Below the pieces are notes generated by a model that had not been told where the DNA came from, did no database searches, and saw only the letters and a program-made list of their open reading frames with translations. Shown piece by piece: positions 51,464-60,327 of a stretch of 64,000 nucleotides of DNA (positions are counted from its first letter, which is position 1; every line of letters begins with the position of its first letter). The position numbers and the translations under genes were made by a program. The DNA lies in contig NZ_GG700630.1 in the NCBI RefSeq assembly GCF_000162875.1, forward strand, positions 636,015 through 700,014, given 5' to 3'. The stretch is from Slackia exigua ATCC 700122. GTDB lineage: Bacteria; Actinomycetota; Coriobacteriia; Coriobacteriales; Eggerthellaceae.

Positions 51464-51544
51464 CTCTGGAGAATCTCTTAAATGGGTGCCGAAGGTGCAA
51501 GGCAGGTTTTCGACCGGCCGAATCTCTCAGGCAAACGGACAGAG
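51464..51544 (+). promoter_or_regulatory. Glycine riboswitch, single aptamer
   Basis: The conserved parts of a glycine aptamer are present in order: P1 CTCTG (51464-51468) pairing with CAGAG (51540-51544), GGAGAATCTC, the core GTGCCGAAGGTGCAA (51486-51500) and the 3' core CTCTCAGGCAAACGGACAGAG (51524-51544 in part). Only one aptamer is clear; no second core is seen in the 100 bases to the start codon. It controls the AGCS symporter gene 98 bases downstream, a standard target, which points to glycine as a transported substrate. Confidence 0.88.
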
Positions 51545-51642
51545 GCGCCGCGAAGGAACTCATCTGCCGCGGCTTCGGTCAAGCTTTTCAGTACGGCCTT
51601 CTCTAGATCGTCAGTTCACGAGCAGAAGGAGGCCGCTCCCCT

Positions 51643-53058
51643 ATGGACGCATTGCTTCATATCGTTCAAACCATCAACGAATACCTTTCGAATTACGTGC
51701 TCATCTTCCTGCTCATCGGAACGGGGCTGGTGTTCACTATCCGCACCCGGTTCGTGCAGGTGCGCTTCTTCGGCGAGGGCATGCGCCGCGTGTTCGGCGG
51801 GTTCTCTCTGAACGGAGGAAGGCATACAAGCGGCATGAGCTCGTTCCAGGCGCTCGCCACCGCCATCGCCGCCCAGGTCGGCACCGGCAACATCGTCGGC
51901 GCCTGCGGGGCCATCCTCGTCGGCGGCCCGGGCGCCATCTTCTGGATGTGGCTCATCGCCTTCCTCGGCATGTCGACGAACTACGCCGAGGCCGTGCTCG
52001 CGCAGAAGACCCGCACCGTGGACGCGGACGGATCCGTGCACGGCGGCCCGGTCTACTACATCCGCTCGGCCTTCAAGGGCGCAGGCGGAAAATTCCTGGC
52101 CGGATTCTTCTCCGTGGCCATCATCCTCGCGCTCGGATTCATGGGCAGCATGGTCCAATCCAATTCGATCGCATCGACGATCAACACCGCCTTCGGCATT
52201 CCTACCTGGGCAATCGGTGCGCTCATCGTGCTGGTCGCCGGGTTCATCCTCATCGGCGGCATCCAGCGCATCGCGTCGGTCACGGAAAAGCTCGTGCCCG
52301 TCATGGCGGTCATCTACCTGGTCGGCGGCCTGGTCGCGCTCATCATGAACGCGCACGAGATCCTTCCCGCCATCGGCCTCATCTTCGAATGCGCCTTCAA
52401 CCCCGACGCCTCCATCGGCGGCGTCACCTTCGGAATCATCGCGGCCCTTTCGCAGGGCGCCAAGCGCGGCCTGTTCTCGAACGAGGCCGGCATGGGCTCC
52501 ACCCCGCACGCGCACGCCATGGCGAACGTCAAAGATCCCCACGATCAAGGCGTCACGGCCATGGTCGGCGTCTTCGTCGACACCTTCGTCGTCGTCACGA
52601 TGACCGCGCTCGTCGTCATCTCCGCGCTCTACGTGGGCGACGGCGCCCTGACCGTGGATGCCACGGGCCTTGCCGCCGGCATCAATAAGACCAACATGGC
52701 CCAGTACGCATTCAGCGAATTCTTCGGCACCGGCTTCGGAAACGCATTCGTCGCCATCTGCCTGCTGTTCTTCGCGTTCTCGACGATCCTGAGCTGGAAC
52801 CTGTTCGCCCGCCTGAACGTCGAATACCTGTTCGGCAAGAAAGGCGTCATGCCGTTCTTCGTCATAGCGCTCGCCTTCATCTTCCTGGGATCGCTGCTCT
52901 CGAACGATCTGGTCTGGGAGCTTGCCGATATGTTCAACCAGCTCATGGTGCTGCCGAACGCCATCGCGCTCATCGCGCTGTCCGGCACCGTAGCCGCATG
53001 CGTCAACGGCCGGAAGTCGAAGAGCCTTGCGGAGATCCATGCGGAAGACGAGGAATAG
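51643..53058 (+). CDS. Sodium:alanine/glycine symporter (AGCS family)
   Basis: 471 residues with about eleven helices. AGCS motifs: GTGLVFTIRTRFVQVRFF near residue 26, SSFQALATAIAAQVGTGNIVG (about 67-87), GGPGAIFWMW, and GLFSNEAGMGSTPHAHA (about 282). Members bring in alanine or glycine with sodium. AGAAGGAGG lies before the ATG. The upstream glycine riboswitch suggests glycine as signal and probably cargo; in anaerobes glycine can be a nitrogen or energy source, or uptake can avoid toxicity. Confidence 0.92.
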   Translation: MDALLHIVQTINEYLSNYVLIFLLIGTGLVFTIRTRFVQVRFFGEGMRRVFGGFSLNGGRHTSGMSSFQALATAIAAQVGTGNIVGACGAILVGGPGAIFWMWLIAFLGMSTNYAEAVLAQKTRTVDADGSVHGGPVYYIRSAFKGAGGKFLAGFFSVAIILALGFMGSMVQSNSIASTINTAFGIPTWAIGALIVLVAGFILIGGIQRIASVTEKLVPVMAVIYLVGGLVALIMNAHEILPAIGLIFECAFNPDASIGGVTFGIIAALSQGAKRGLFSNEAGMGSTPHAHAMANVKDPHDQGVTAMVGVFVDTFVVVTMTALVVISALYVGDGALTVDATGLAAGINKTNMAQYAFSEFFGTGFGNAFVAICLLFFAFSTILSWNLFARLNVEYLFGKKGVMPFFVIALAFIFLGSLLSNDLVWELADMFNQLMVLPNAIALIALSGTVAACVNGRKSKSLAEIHAEDEE

Positions 53059-53061
53059 CGC

Positions 53062-53526
53062 CTACTTCAAGCGATAGAGCCTTCGAATCCAGAACGCCAG
53101 CGCGCCGATCAGCAGGATAAGCATCGCAGGCAGCAGGAACCACGGCTGCCGAACCTCTTCCACCTGGATGAACGAAACGGCGGCAAGCCACAACGCGGAA
53201 ACGGCCTCGATGGACGCGATCAGCCTGCCGAGCACGCGGTAGACGGCGTCGCGATTCTCTTCGGTCATGTTCACGCCCGTGTTCCACGAGCCGGGATGAC
53301 GACTGGCGATGAAGAAGATCCCGAATATCAGAAGCATTGCACACGGGGCGACGAGGGTGGAACCTTTTCCGCCCCATGCGTCGGGCGTTCCGTCCAAGCC
53401 GTAGTGAGCGGGAATGGAATCGGGCATCGTGTCCCACGACACGGCCACATGAACGAAGGTCGCCACGACCAGCACGGCCGAAACGGCATGCCCGATGCAT
53501 GCGAACGAATCCTTCTGCGCCTTCAT
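53062..53526 (-). CDS. DUF1648-domain membrane protein
   Basis: 154 residues from the ATG at 53526 (GAAGGTGAACG upstream). Four helices: about 9-29, 57-76, 105-122 and 130-147. Between helices 1 and 2 is the DUF1648 motif PDSIPAHYGLDGTPDAWGGK, found in SdpI-like immunity proteins and other small membrane proteins. It lacks the following SdpI domain, so immunity function is not implied. Convergent with the symporter, and only three bases separate the stop codons. Confidence 0.82.
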   Translation of the reverse strand: MKAQKDSFACIGHAVSAVLVVATFVHVAVSWDTMPDSIPAHYGLDGTPDAWGGKGSTLVAPCAMLLIFGIFFIASRHPGSWNTGVNMTEENRDAVYRVLGRLIASIEAVSALWLAAVSFIQVEEVRQPWFLLPAMLILLIGALAFWIRRLYRLK

Positions 53527-53658
53527 GCGTTCACCTTCATATAATGAGATCCCCCGAAAGCAGAGCCTGCGATACGCGAGAGCAGCCCACCCCTCGCTCG
53601 TCTCCGACGAGATGCGCACGCGCCGGAATGGCGCCCACGCGTGCATGATAGCGCTTCC

Positions 53659-55065
53659 CTACCCCATCCAGGTTGCGAGCACGGGAATCCAGCCCGCCAC
53701 GAACACGACGACGATCAGGGCAGGCACCACGAACTTCATATAGGCATACGCAGCCCTCGGGAACCGCGCGCCTTCGCCCGTATCGGCCTCGGCGATGAAG
53801 CTCTCCCAGCCCCAGCCGCGCTTCGATACGCAGAACAGCAGGAAGACGAGCGCGCCGACGAGCAGGATGTTGTTGGACAGCAGGAAGTCCTCGAGAGACT
53901 GGACGTTGCCGATGCCGGAAACTTCGAAGCCCGACCACAGGTTGAATCCGAGGATGCACGGCACCGACAGCACGAAGAGCGCGATGCCGTTGACGATGAC
54001 GGCACGACGGCGCGAAAAGCCCCACTGGTCTATGGAGAACCCCATGATGTTCTCGAACACGGCGATGACGCTCGAGAGGGCCGCGAAGCTCATGAACAGG
54101 AAGAACAGCGTTCCCCAGAGCTGACCGCCCCACATCTGGTTGAAGACGCCCGGCAGCGTGACGAACACGAGGCCGGGGCCGCTGTCGGGCGTGACGCCGA
54201 ACGCGAAGCAGGCCGGGAAGATGATGAGCCCGGCCACGAGCGCGACCGCGGTGTCCAGACCGCCGATGCGCAGGGCCTCGCCGAACAAGGAGCGGTCCTT
54301 GCCGATATAGCTGCCGAAGATGGACATGGAGCCGATGCCGATGGACAGCGTGAAGAACGCCTGGGCCATGGCCGCGTACACAGCTTCCGAGAAGGTCGAG
54401 AGCTGTGCGCCCAGACCGTCCCCTGCGAAGAGCTTGCCGAAGTCGGGCACCAGGTAGAACTCAAGGCCCGCCTCGGCGCCCGGCAGCGTGACCGCGCGCA
54501 CGCAGAGCATGAGCAGCACGACGAAGAGCGCGCCCATCATGATCTTCGTCACGCGTTCGACGCCCCGCTGCAGCCCCGCTCCCGTGACGGCAAGGCCGAT
54601 CCCCACGACCACGGCAAGCCAGAACACCTGCTCGAGGGGGCTGGCGAGCAGCTGGTTGAACACGGCGCCGACGCCCGCCGCGTCAAGGCCTTCGAAAGTG
54701 CCCGCCGCGCTGCGCCGCACATACGAGAGCATCCATCCCGCGACGACGGTATAGAACATCATGAGCAGGTAGTTTCCCGCAAGGCCGATCCACTTGAACG
54801 CATGCCACCTCGTGCCGGCGGGTTCGAGCACGTCGAAACTGCGCGCGATGCCCTTCCGGCTCGCGCGGCCGACGGAGAATTCCATGACCAGCAGCGGAAG
54901 GCTGAACATCACGAGGAACAGGATGTAGATGAGCACGAACGCCGCTCCGCCGTATTGGCCGGTGATATAGGGGAAACGCCAGACGTTGCCCAAGCCGATG
55001 GCGCAGCCTGCGCTGATGAGGATGAAGCCGAGACGGGAGCCGAAACGTTCCCTTTGAGATTCCAT
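53659..55065 (-). CDS. Neurotransmitter:sodium symporter family transporter, copy A
   Basis: 468 residues with about eleven helices. The NSS start FGSRLGFILISAGCAIGLGNVWRFPYITG-like region is unmistakable (shortest core: GCAIGLGNVWRFPY), with AFFTLSIGIGSM in helix 6 and PDSGPGLVFVTLP in the external loop. These proteins carry amino acids (for example tryptophan, tyrosine, leucine) with sodium. The ATG at 55065 lies nine bases after GAAGGG. It is a tandem paralogue of the gene upstream (55370-56782), with stretches of identical DNA. Confidence 0.92.
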   Translation of the reverse strand: MESQRERFGSRLGFILISAGCAIGLGNVWRFPYITGQYGGAAFVLIYILFLVMFSLPLLVMEFSVGRASRKGIARSFDVLEPAGTRWHAFKWIGLAGNYLLMMFYTVVAGWMLSYVRRSAAGTFEGLDAAGVGAVFNQLLASPLEQVFWLAVVVGIGLAVTGAGLQRGVERVTKIMMGALFVVLLMLCVRAVTLPGAEAGLEFYLVPDFGKLFAGDGLGAQLSTFSEAVYAAMAQAFFTLSIGIGSMSIFGSYIGKDRSLFGEALRIGGLDTAVALVAGLIIFPACFAFGVTPDSGPGLVFVTLPGVFNQMWGGQLWGTLFFLFMSFAALSSVIAVFENIMGFSIDQWGFSRRRAVIVNGIALFVLSVPCILGFNLWSGFEVSGIGNVQSLEDFLLSNNILLVGALVFLLFCVSKRGWGWESFIAEADTGEGARFPRAAYAYMKFVVPALIVVVFVAGWIPVLATWMG

Positions 55066-55369
55066 TGCACAACCCTTCGAACGCCCCGGGCGCACCCAGG
55101 GGGAATCGAACGTTTACCGATGCCGGCACCGATGCCGTCGCCGCCCGCGCAACTGCCGTTGCCGGCGCCACTGCCGAGACGGCGCCATTGCCGTTACCGG
55201 CACCACTCCACTGCCGATGCCGCGCGCGACGTTCCGTCGACCGACGCGATGCGGCCGCCGCGGCCCGGCATATCGTCGCCCGACGCGACGAAAGCCGCAG
55301 ACGACGCAGCCGCATCTCTCATACCTGCGGTCCCGCCTGCGTCGTTGCCGCTGGCGAACGGAGCCGATG
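55066..55369. other. GCC-rich simple-sequence spacer between the two NSS genes
   Basis: 304 bases with no credible gene. From about 55120 to 55230 it consists of degenerate triplet and hexamer repeats of the kind GCCGNNGCC (GATGCCGTCGCCGCC, CTGCCGTTGCCGGCGCC, CATTGCCGTTACCGGC). No riboswitch or clear terminator is seen. The piece CGAAGGGTTG before copy A is repeated before copy B. Confidence 0.55.
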
Positions 55370-56782
55370 CTACGCCCCGACCCAAGCGCTCACCACGGGA
55401 ATCCATCCCATGACGATCACGATAAGCACGAGCACGGGCACGAAATACTTCATGTACAGACGCAGCACCGCGGGAAACTTGACGCCCGCGCCCGTATCGG
55501 CCTCGGCGATGAACTTGCCCCAACCCCAGCCGCGCTTCCACGTGCAGAACGCGAGGAACACGAGCGCGCCGAGCGGCAGCAGGTTGTTGGAGACGATGAA
55601 GTCTTCGATGCCTTGGATGTTCCCCAGGCCCGGAACCTCGAAACCCGACCAGACGTTGAAGCCGAGCGCACAGGGCAGGCAGAGCACGGCGAGCAAGACG
55701 CCGTTGATCGCAACGGCCTTCCTGCGCGAGATGCCCCACTGATCGACGGTGAAGCTCATGATGTTCTCGAACACCGTGATGACGGTCGAAAGGGCCGCGA
55801 AGCTCATGAACACGAAGAAGAGCGCGCACCAGATCTGGCCGCCCCACATCTGGTTGAAGACGCTCGGCAGCGTGACGAACACGAGGCCGGGGCCGCTGTC
55901 GGGCGTGACGCCGAACGCGAAGCAGGCCGGGAAGATGATGAGCCCGGCCATGAGCGCGACGAACGTGTCGAGCCCGCCGATGCGCAGCGCCTCGCCGAAC
56001 AGCGTATGGTCCTTGCCGATGTAGCTGCCGAAGATGGACATGGAGCCGAGCCCGACCGAAAGCGTGAAGAACGCTTGACCCAATGCTGCGTACGCAGCCT
56101 GGATGAACGTCGAGAACCGCTCCGGCGCCGTGTCGCCCGAGAAGAGCTTGCCGAAGTCGGGCACCAGGTAGAACTCAAGGCCCGCCTCGGCGCCCGGCAG
56201 CGTGACCGCGCGCACGCAGAGCACGGCGAGGACCACGAGCAACGCCACCATCATGACCTTCGTCACGCGCTCGACGCCGCCGCGCAGGCCGCCCGCGGTG
56301 CAGGCGACGCCGATGGCGACCACGACGAGCGTCCAGAAGACCAGCTCGACGGGGTTTGCGAGCATCGCATTGAAAACATCGCCGACGGCTTCGGCGGACT
56401 GTCCGGCGAACGCGCCCGAGCCGCTCTTGAAGATATAGGCGACCATCCAGCCGGCAACCGTCGAATAGAACATCATGAGCAGGTAGAACCCGACGATGCT
56501 CACCCACTTGAAGCGATGCCATGCGGAACCGGCCGGCTCGAGGGCGTCGAACGAGCGCGCCGTGCTCTTCTGGCTCGCGCGGCCGACGGCGAATTCCATG
56601 GCCATGATCGGCAAGCTCAGCATGATCAGGAAGAGCACGTACATCACGACGAATGCCGCGCCGCCGTACTGCCCCGTGATATAGGGGAAGCGCCAGACGT
56701 TGCCCAGGCCGATGGCGCAGCCTGCGCTGATGAGGATGAAGCCGAGCCTCGATCCGAACTGCTCCCGCTGCGTTCCGTCCAC
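55370..56782 (-). CDS. Neurotransmitter:sodium symporter family transporter, copy B
   Basis: 470 residues from a GTG at 56782. This start is chosen by comparison with copy A: both have CGAAGGGTTG at the same place, and both proteins then read (R/Q)E(R/Q)FGSRLG after four residues. An upstream ATG would put the start within reach of a terminator. The fold and motifs are those of the NSS family (GLGNVWRFPY, AFFTLSVGLGSM, PDSGPGLVFVTLP). The two copies are highly similar but differ in helices 2-4 and near the C-terminus, so they may prefer different amino acids. Confidence 0.92.
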   Translation of the reverse strand: MDGTQREQFGSRLGFILISAGCAIGLGNVWRFPYITGQYGGAAFVVMYVLFLIMLSLPIMAMEFAVGRASQKSTARSFDALEPAGSAWHRFKWVSIVGFYLLMMFYSTVAGWMVAYIFKSGSGAFAGQSAEAVGDVFNAMLANPVELVFWTLVVVAIGVACTAGGLRGGVERVTKVMMVALLVVLAVLCVRAVTLPGAEAGLEFYLVPDFGKLFSGDTAPERFSTFIQAAYAALGQAFFTLSVGLGSMSIFGSYIGKDHTLFGEALRIGGLDTFVALMAGLIIFPACFAFGVTPDSGPGLVFVTLPSVFNQMWGGQIWCALFFVFMSFAALSTVITVFENIMSFTVDQWGISRRKAVAINGVLLAVLCLPCALGFNVWSGFEVPGLGNIQGIEDFIVSNNLLPLGALVFLAFCTWKRGWGWGKFIAEADTGAGVKFPAVLRLYMKYFVPVLVLIVIVMGWIPVVSAWVGA

Positions 56783-56808
56783 GTTCCCAACCCTTCGTCG
56801 TGTCATCG

Positions 56809-56849
56809 AAAAAAGCGCTCTGCCCACTTCGGGGCGGGCATAGCGCTTA
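56809..56849 (-). terminator. Terminator after the GNAT gene
   Basis: AAGCGCT-A-TGCCC on the transcribed strand pairs with GGGCA-G-AGCGCTT, followed by TTTTTTCG. It is 41 bases after the acetyltransferase stop, and it separates that gene from the NSS pair. Confidence 0.8.
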
Positions 56850-56889
56850 AGTCTACTTGAACGACCGGTGGTTTTCTAGAAAACGTCGG

Positions 56890-57411
56890 TCAGCCGACGA
56901 AGCATTCCATGAACGTCTGCGTTTGCGACGTGGAAGGAGTCAGGGCGAGCTCTCCCGTGCCCGCGACCGTGAATCCGCATTTGGCGTACAGCGATTGCGC
57001 AGGCCTGTTGCCTTCGAATATATCCATGCGAATGACCGTCGCGCCCAGGATCTTCGCATACGTCTTGGCGTATTCGACCATGCGCAGGCCGTAGTGCTTG
57101 TGGGCTTGGGACGGCGGGATGCAGAGCGTGCGACTGACCAGGACCTCGTCGTCGGGAGCCGCGTGCTTCCACGGAACGTCCGCGTATTCGGGCGCCTGTG
57201 TGCGCGAGAACACCATGCTCGCGCAGATGGCGTCATCCTCTTCGAGCACGTACATATCCCCGTTCGCGATGACGTCGGATGCGTAGTCCCTGGTCGGATA
57301 GATGCCCTTCTCCCAATTCGAGAAGCTGCCGTGCTCGGCTTCATAGTCGAGCAGCTCGGCATAGGTAGCGACGATGGCGTCGAGGTCTTCAGCCGTAGCA
57401 GGCCTGATCAT
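56890..57411 (-). CDS. GNAT family N-acetyltransferase
   Basis: 173 residues from the ATG at 57411 (GAAGGAAGG upstream). GNAT fold: IRPATAEDLDAIVATYAELL at the start, the central strand and acetyl-CoA loop VSRTLCIPPSQAHKHYGLRMVEYAKTYA (shorter core: SQAHKHYGLRMV), and NRPAQSLYAKCGF, where the Y.k.GF end is conserved. The acceptor molecule is unknown. The pyrophosphate loop reads SQAHKHYG rather than the usual Q/RxxGxG/A, so CoA binding may be altered. It lies 38 bases downstream of glf in the same direction. Confidence 0.8.
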   Translation of the reverse strand: MIRPATAEDLDAIVATYAELLDYEAEHGSFSNWEKGIYPTRDYASDVIANGDMYVLEEDDAICASMVFSRTQAPEYADVPWKHAAPDDEVLVSRTLCIPPSQAHKHYGLRMVEYAKTYAKILGATVIRMDIFEGNRPAQSLYAKCGFTVAGTGELALTPSTSQTQTFMECFVG

Positions 57412-57449
57412 GATAGATGCCTTCCTTCGATGCTCAGCATGCGATGCCT

Positions 57450-58562
57450 TCAGGACGCCGCGCCCAGCTCCGTGCGAGCGAGCTCGAGGGCCGCAAGGAC
57501 CGCCTTGTCCATATCGTAGTACTTGTATCCGCCCAAGCGTCCTGCGAAGACGACCTTGGGGTCGGCGTCCGCGCGATGCGCATACTTCTCGTGCAGCGCC
57601 GTGTTGCGCGCGTCGTTGATCGGATAGTACGGTTCGTCCCCCGGTTTCCATGAAGCAGGATACTCGCGCGTCACGACGGTCTTCGGCTGCCGGCCGAACT
57701 CGAAATGCTTGTGCTCGATCACGCGCGTGTGGGGAACCTCGCGGTCGGTGTAGTTGACCACGGCGACGCCTTGGTGGTTCTCTTCGTCGAGAACCTCCGT
57801 CTCGAAGCGCAGGGACCGGTACTCGAGCGTTCCCAGATCGAAGTCGTAGAACTCGTCGATGGGCCCGCAGTACACGATGCGTGCGGCGACGTCGGGCTCA
57901 TCGCGCACGAGGTCGCGGTACTCGACGTTCAGCCGCACGTCGATGCCTTCGAGCATGCGCTCGACCATGCGCGTATAGCCGCCGATGGGAATGCCCTGGT
58001 AGCGATCGTTGAAGTAGTTGTTGTCGTACGTGAACCGGCACGGCAGGCGGCGGATGATGGATGCCGGCAGATCGCGGCAGTCGCGTCCCCACTGCTTCTC
58101 GGTGTAGCCGCGCACGAGCTTTTCGAAAATGTCGCGCCCGACGAGGGAAAGCGCCTGCTCCTCGAGGTTCTCGGGGTTCTCGATGCCTTCGTCGGCGATC
58201 TGCGCGGCGATCTTCGCCTTCGCCTCGTCGGGCGTGACCACGCCCCACATCCTCGAGAACGTGTTCATATTGAAGGGCATGTTGTAGACCTCGCCGCGGA
58301 AATACGCGATGGGGCTGTTCACATAGTTGTTGAACTCGGCGAACCTGTTCATGTAATCCCAAGCCTCGCGCGACGAGGTGTGGAAGATATGGGCGCCGAA
58401 GCGATGGACTTGAATGCCTTCGACCTCTTCGGTGCAGACGTTGCCGGCGACATGCGGACGACGGTCGATGACGAGCACGCGCTTGCCCGCGTCGGTCGCC
58501 TCGCGCGCGAACGTCGCGCCCGAAAGCCCGGCCCCTACGATCAGATAGTCATACGAAGGCAT
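57450..58562 (-). CDS. glf: UDP-galactopyranose mutase
   Basis: 370 residues, the normal size. FAD motif YLIVGAGLSGATFAREA (about 5-21), then HRFGAHIFHT (about 59), NNYVNSPIAY, FTYDNNYFNDRYQGIPIGGYT and the C-terminal FAGRLGGYKYYDMD (about 343). It turns UDP-galactopyranose into UDP-galactofuranose with reduced FAD, for galactofuranose-containing surface polymers. In the window it adds to the glycopolymer synthesis and export genes at 36503-39416. The ATG at 58562 has GGGGAGG upstream. Confidence 0.95.
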   Translation of the reverse strand: MPSYDYLIVGAGLSGATFAREATDAGKRVLVIDRRPHVAGNVCTEEVEGIQVHRFGAHIFHTSSREAWDYMNRFAEFNNYVNSPIAYFRGEVYNMPFNMNTFSRMWGVVTPDEAKAKIAAQIADEGIENPENLEEQALSLVGRDIFEKLVRGYTEKQWGRDCRDLPASIIRRLPCRFTYDNNYFNDRYQGIPIGGYTRMVERMLEGIDVRLNVEYRDLVRDEPDVAARIVYCGPIDEFYDFDLGTLEYRSLRFETEVLDEENHQGVAVVNYTDREVPHTRVIEHKHFEFGRQPKTVVTREYPASWKPGDEPYYPINDARNTALHEKYAHRADADPKVVFAGRLGGYKYYDMDKAVLAALELARTELGAAS

Positions 58563-58675
58563 GCGCCTCCCCTTTCTTCCGGCGACGATCCTCGATTGCA
58601 ACGCCTGCAAGCATACCCGCATTCCTTCCCGAGCGCGAATGCGACGCTCGGGCCCTTACGAAAGCGTTGATATGC

Positions 58676-58707
58676 CCGGGGCTCGTCCGCGGTCCGGGGC
58701 TCGTCCG
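58676..58707. repeat. Short tandem direct repeat upstream of glf
   Basis: CCGGGGCTCGTCCG occurs at 58676-58689 and 58694-58707 (period 18) in the 266-base region between the MFS stop and the glf start. It may be a promoter-associated repeat; no function is known. Confidence 0.5.
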
Positions 58708-58828
58708 AACTGCGAAGCCACGCGATCGTTCGCGCCTTGCGCATGCGTCATGCCTGCATCCCTCGTTCATTCGACAGACGCCGACGGGTGCGAACGAAAC
58801 CGTTTCGCTCCTCACATACATGTCGCGC

Positions 58829-60055
58829 CTACGCGGCCGGACGGGCGCAGTTCCTGAGCCTGTGGCTCGCGTAGATGCCGACGACGATGGCCATGGCGGC
58901 GGACGCCAGCACGAAGAAGAGCGCATACGTGTCCATATAGCTGCCGGTCAGCTCTTTAAGCGCACCGGGAAACGTGTTCGCGATGAAGCCGCCGGCGGAA
59001 TACGCGAGCTGGAAGTTCTTGATGGATCGCGCATAGTTCTTCGGATCGGCGAATTCGACCGACCATACCGACACGCCCACGGTTCCGAGAGCGGCGCCGG
59101 CACCGTAGAGCACCGCGGCAAGCACCATGACGGGTTCGAGATGCAGAGGGCTGAGCAGGCAGAGTCCCGGCCCGCAAACGAACGCCATGAAGAAGATGGT
59201 CGACCCGTGCGCCGTGCCGAACCGGTCGAACACCTTCCCCGAAACGAACTTCGCCATGGTCAGGCTCACGCCGAGCGCAGAGAGCACGGCGGCGGCGAAG
59301 ACCGAATCGAAACCGCATTCCCCCATGAGGATGGAAAGGTAGCTGGGGCCACCCACGCAGAGCATGCCGACGAAGGTGACCGCGACCAGCAGCAGCTTCC
59401 GCGTGCGCGGCGACACGTTGCGTCCGGCGCCCGACATGCCGCGCTTCGCCGTGCCGGTGCCGTCGTCGCGTTCGAACGGCTTGATACCCATGTCCGCCGG
59501 ACGGTTGCGCATGGCCAGGAACACGATGACGCCGATAACGAGGGCGACGAAGGCCTGGATGCGAAACGAGATAGAAAGCGACAAGCCCTCGATCAGGTGC
59601 ACCGCGCAGATAGGGACGACCACCGAGGCGACGCCGCTTCCCACCGACGCCAAGCCGATGGCGCCGCTGAAGCCCGATGCGTACCAGCGGCGAATAAGCA
59701 TGGTCACGCCCACCATACCGCCCAGACCGTAACCGAGGCCCGTGATCACGCCTCCGGCAAGGAAGACGGGAAGGGTGGAGGCGAAGCCGTACACGGCGAA
59801 CCCCGTAGCTGTGAACGCGAACCCGAGCGCAAGCCCGACCCGCAGGTCGAACAGATGGAAATACCGATCGACGACGATGACCGCACCCATGGAGGCAAGG
59901 GTGCGCAATGCAAGGACGAGCGAGCCGCCGACGTCGCCCACCTCGCCGACCACATAGGGCATGTAGACGTTGAACGAGGTGCTCGGAAAACCGATGTTCA
60001 CGAAGAGCGTCAGAAACGCGCAGGCGACGATGACCTTCTCATAGTGTGCGTTCAT
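58829..60055 (-). CDS. MFS transporter, OFA/CynX-like
   Basis: 408 residues with 12 helices. The region between helices 2 and 3 (RTLASMGAVIVVDRYFHLFDLR) and GLGYGLGGMVGVTMLIRRWY fit the MFS fold of oxalate/formate- or cyanate-type antiporters. SGKVFDRFG is the second-half version of the conserved loop. Substrate unknown. It starts 12 bases after the 83-residue protein gene, so it is part of a three-gene operon with the methyltransferase-like gene and may import or export that pathway's compound. Confidence 0.85.
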   Translation of the reverse strand: MNAHYEKVIVACAFLTLFVNIGFPSTSFNVYMPYVVGEVGDVGGSLVLALRTLASMGAVIVVDRYFHLFDLRVGLALGFAFTATGFAVYGFASTLPVFLAGGVITGLGYGLGGMVGVTMLIRRWYASGFSGAIGLASVGSGVASVVVPICAVHLIEGLSLSISFRIQAFVALVIGVIVFLAMRNRPADMGIKPFERDDGTGTAKRGMSGAGRNVSPRTRKLLLVAVTFVGMLCVGGPSYLSILMGECGFDSVFAAAVLSALGVSLTMAKFVSGKVFDRFGTAHGSTIFFMAFVCGPGLCLLSPLHLEPVMVLAAVLYGAGAALGTVGVSVWSVEFADPKNYARSIKNFQLAYSAGGFIANTFPGALKELTGSYMDTYALFFVLASAAMAIVVGIYASHRLRNCARPAA

Positions 60056-60067
60056 GGATGCGCCGGC

Positions 60068-60319
60068 CTATTCCACGGTCCCGTAGACGTATCCCCAGGC
60101 ATGCCCCGCGATCGACGAGTTCAGCTGCACGCAGAGCGCATCGCGCGTGAACGATCCGGGAGGAAGCAGCTCGCAGATGGACATGAGGTCGGGATGGATG
60201 TCGTGGATCTCCGCGGCGATGATGACGTCAAGGCGGCGCACGACGCGCGCATCGCGGAACAGGTAATCGACGACCTTCTGCAGTTCGCCGTAGGATTCGC
60301 TTCGTTCGAGCAGCGCCAT
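60068..60319 (-). CDS. Conserved-looking 83-residue protein, unknown function
   Basis: 83 residues from the ATG at 60319, eight bases after the stop of the methyltransferase-like gene. The sequence begins MALLERSESYGELQKVVDYL, continues with a charged RDARVVRRLD segment and ends with QLNSSIAGHAWGYVYGTVE. It is hydrophilic, without helices or cysteine motifs beyond two single Cys. No family is recognised. Tight placement between an enzyme and a transporter gene supports that it is real. A longer open frame (to 60655) overlaps the upstream gene and is not supported. Confidence 0.65.
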   Translation of the reverse strand: MALLERSESYGELQKVVDYLFRDARVVRRLDVIIAAEIHDIHPDLMSICELLPPGSFTRDALCVQLNSSIAGHAWGYVYGTVE

Positions 60320-60327
60320 GGCGATGC

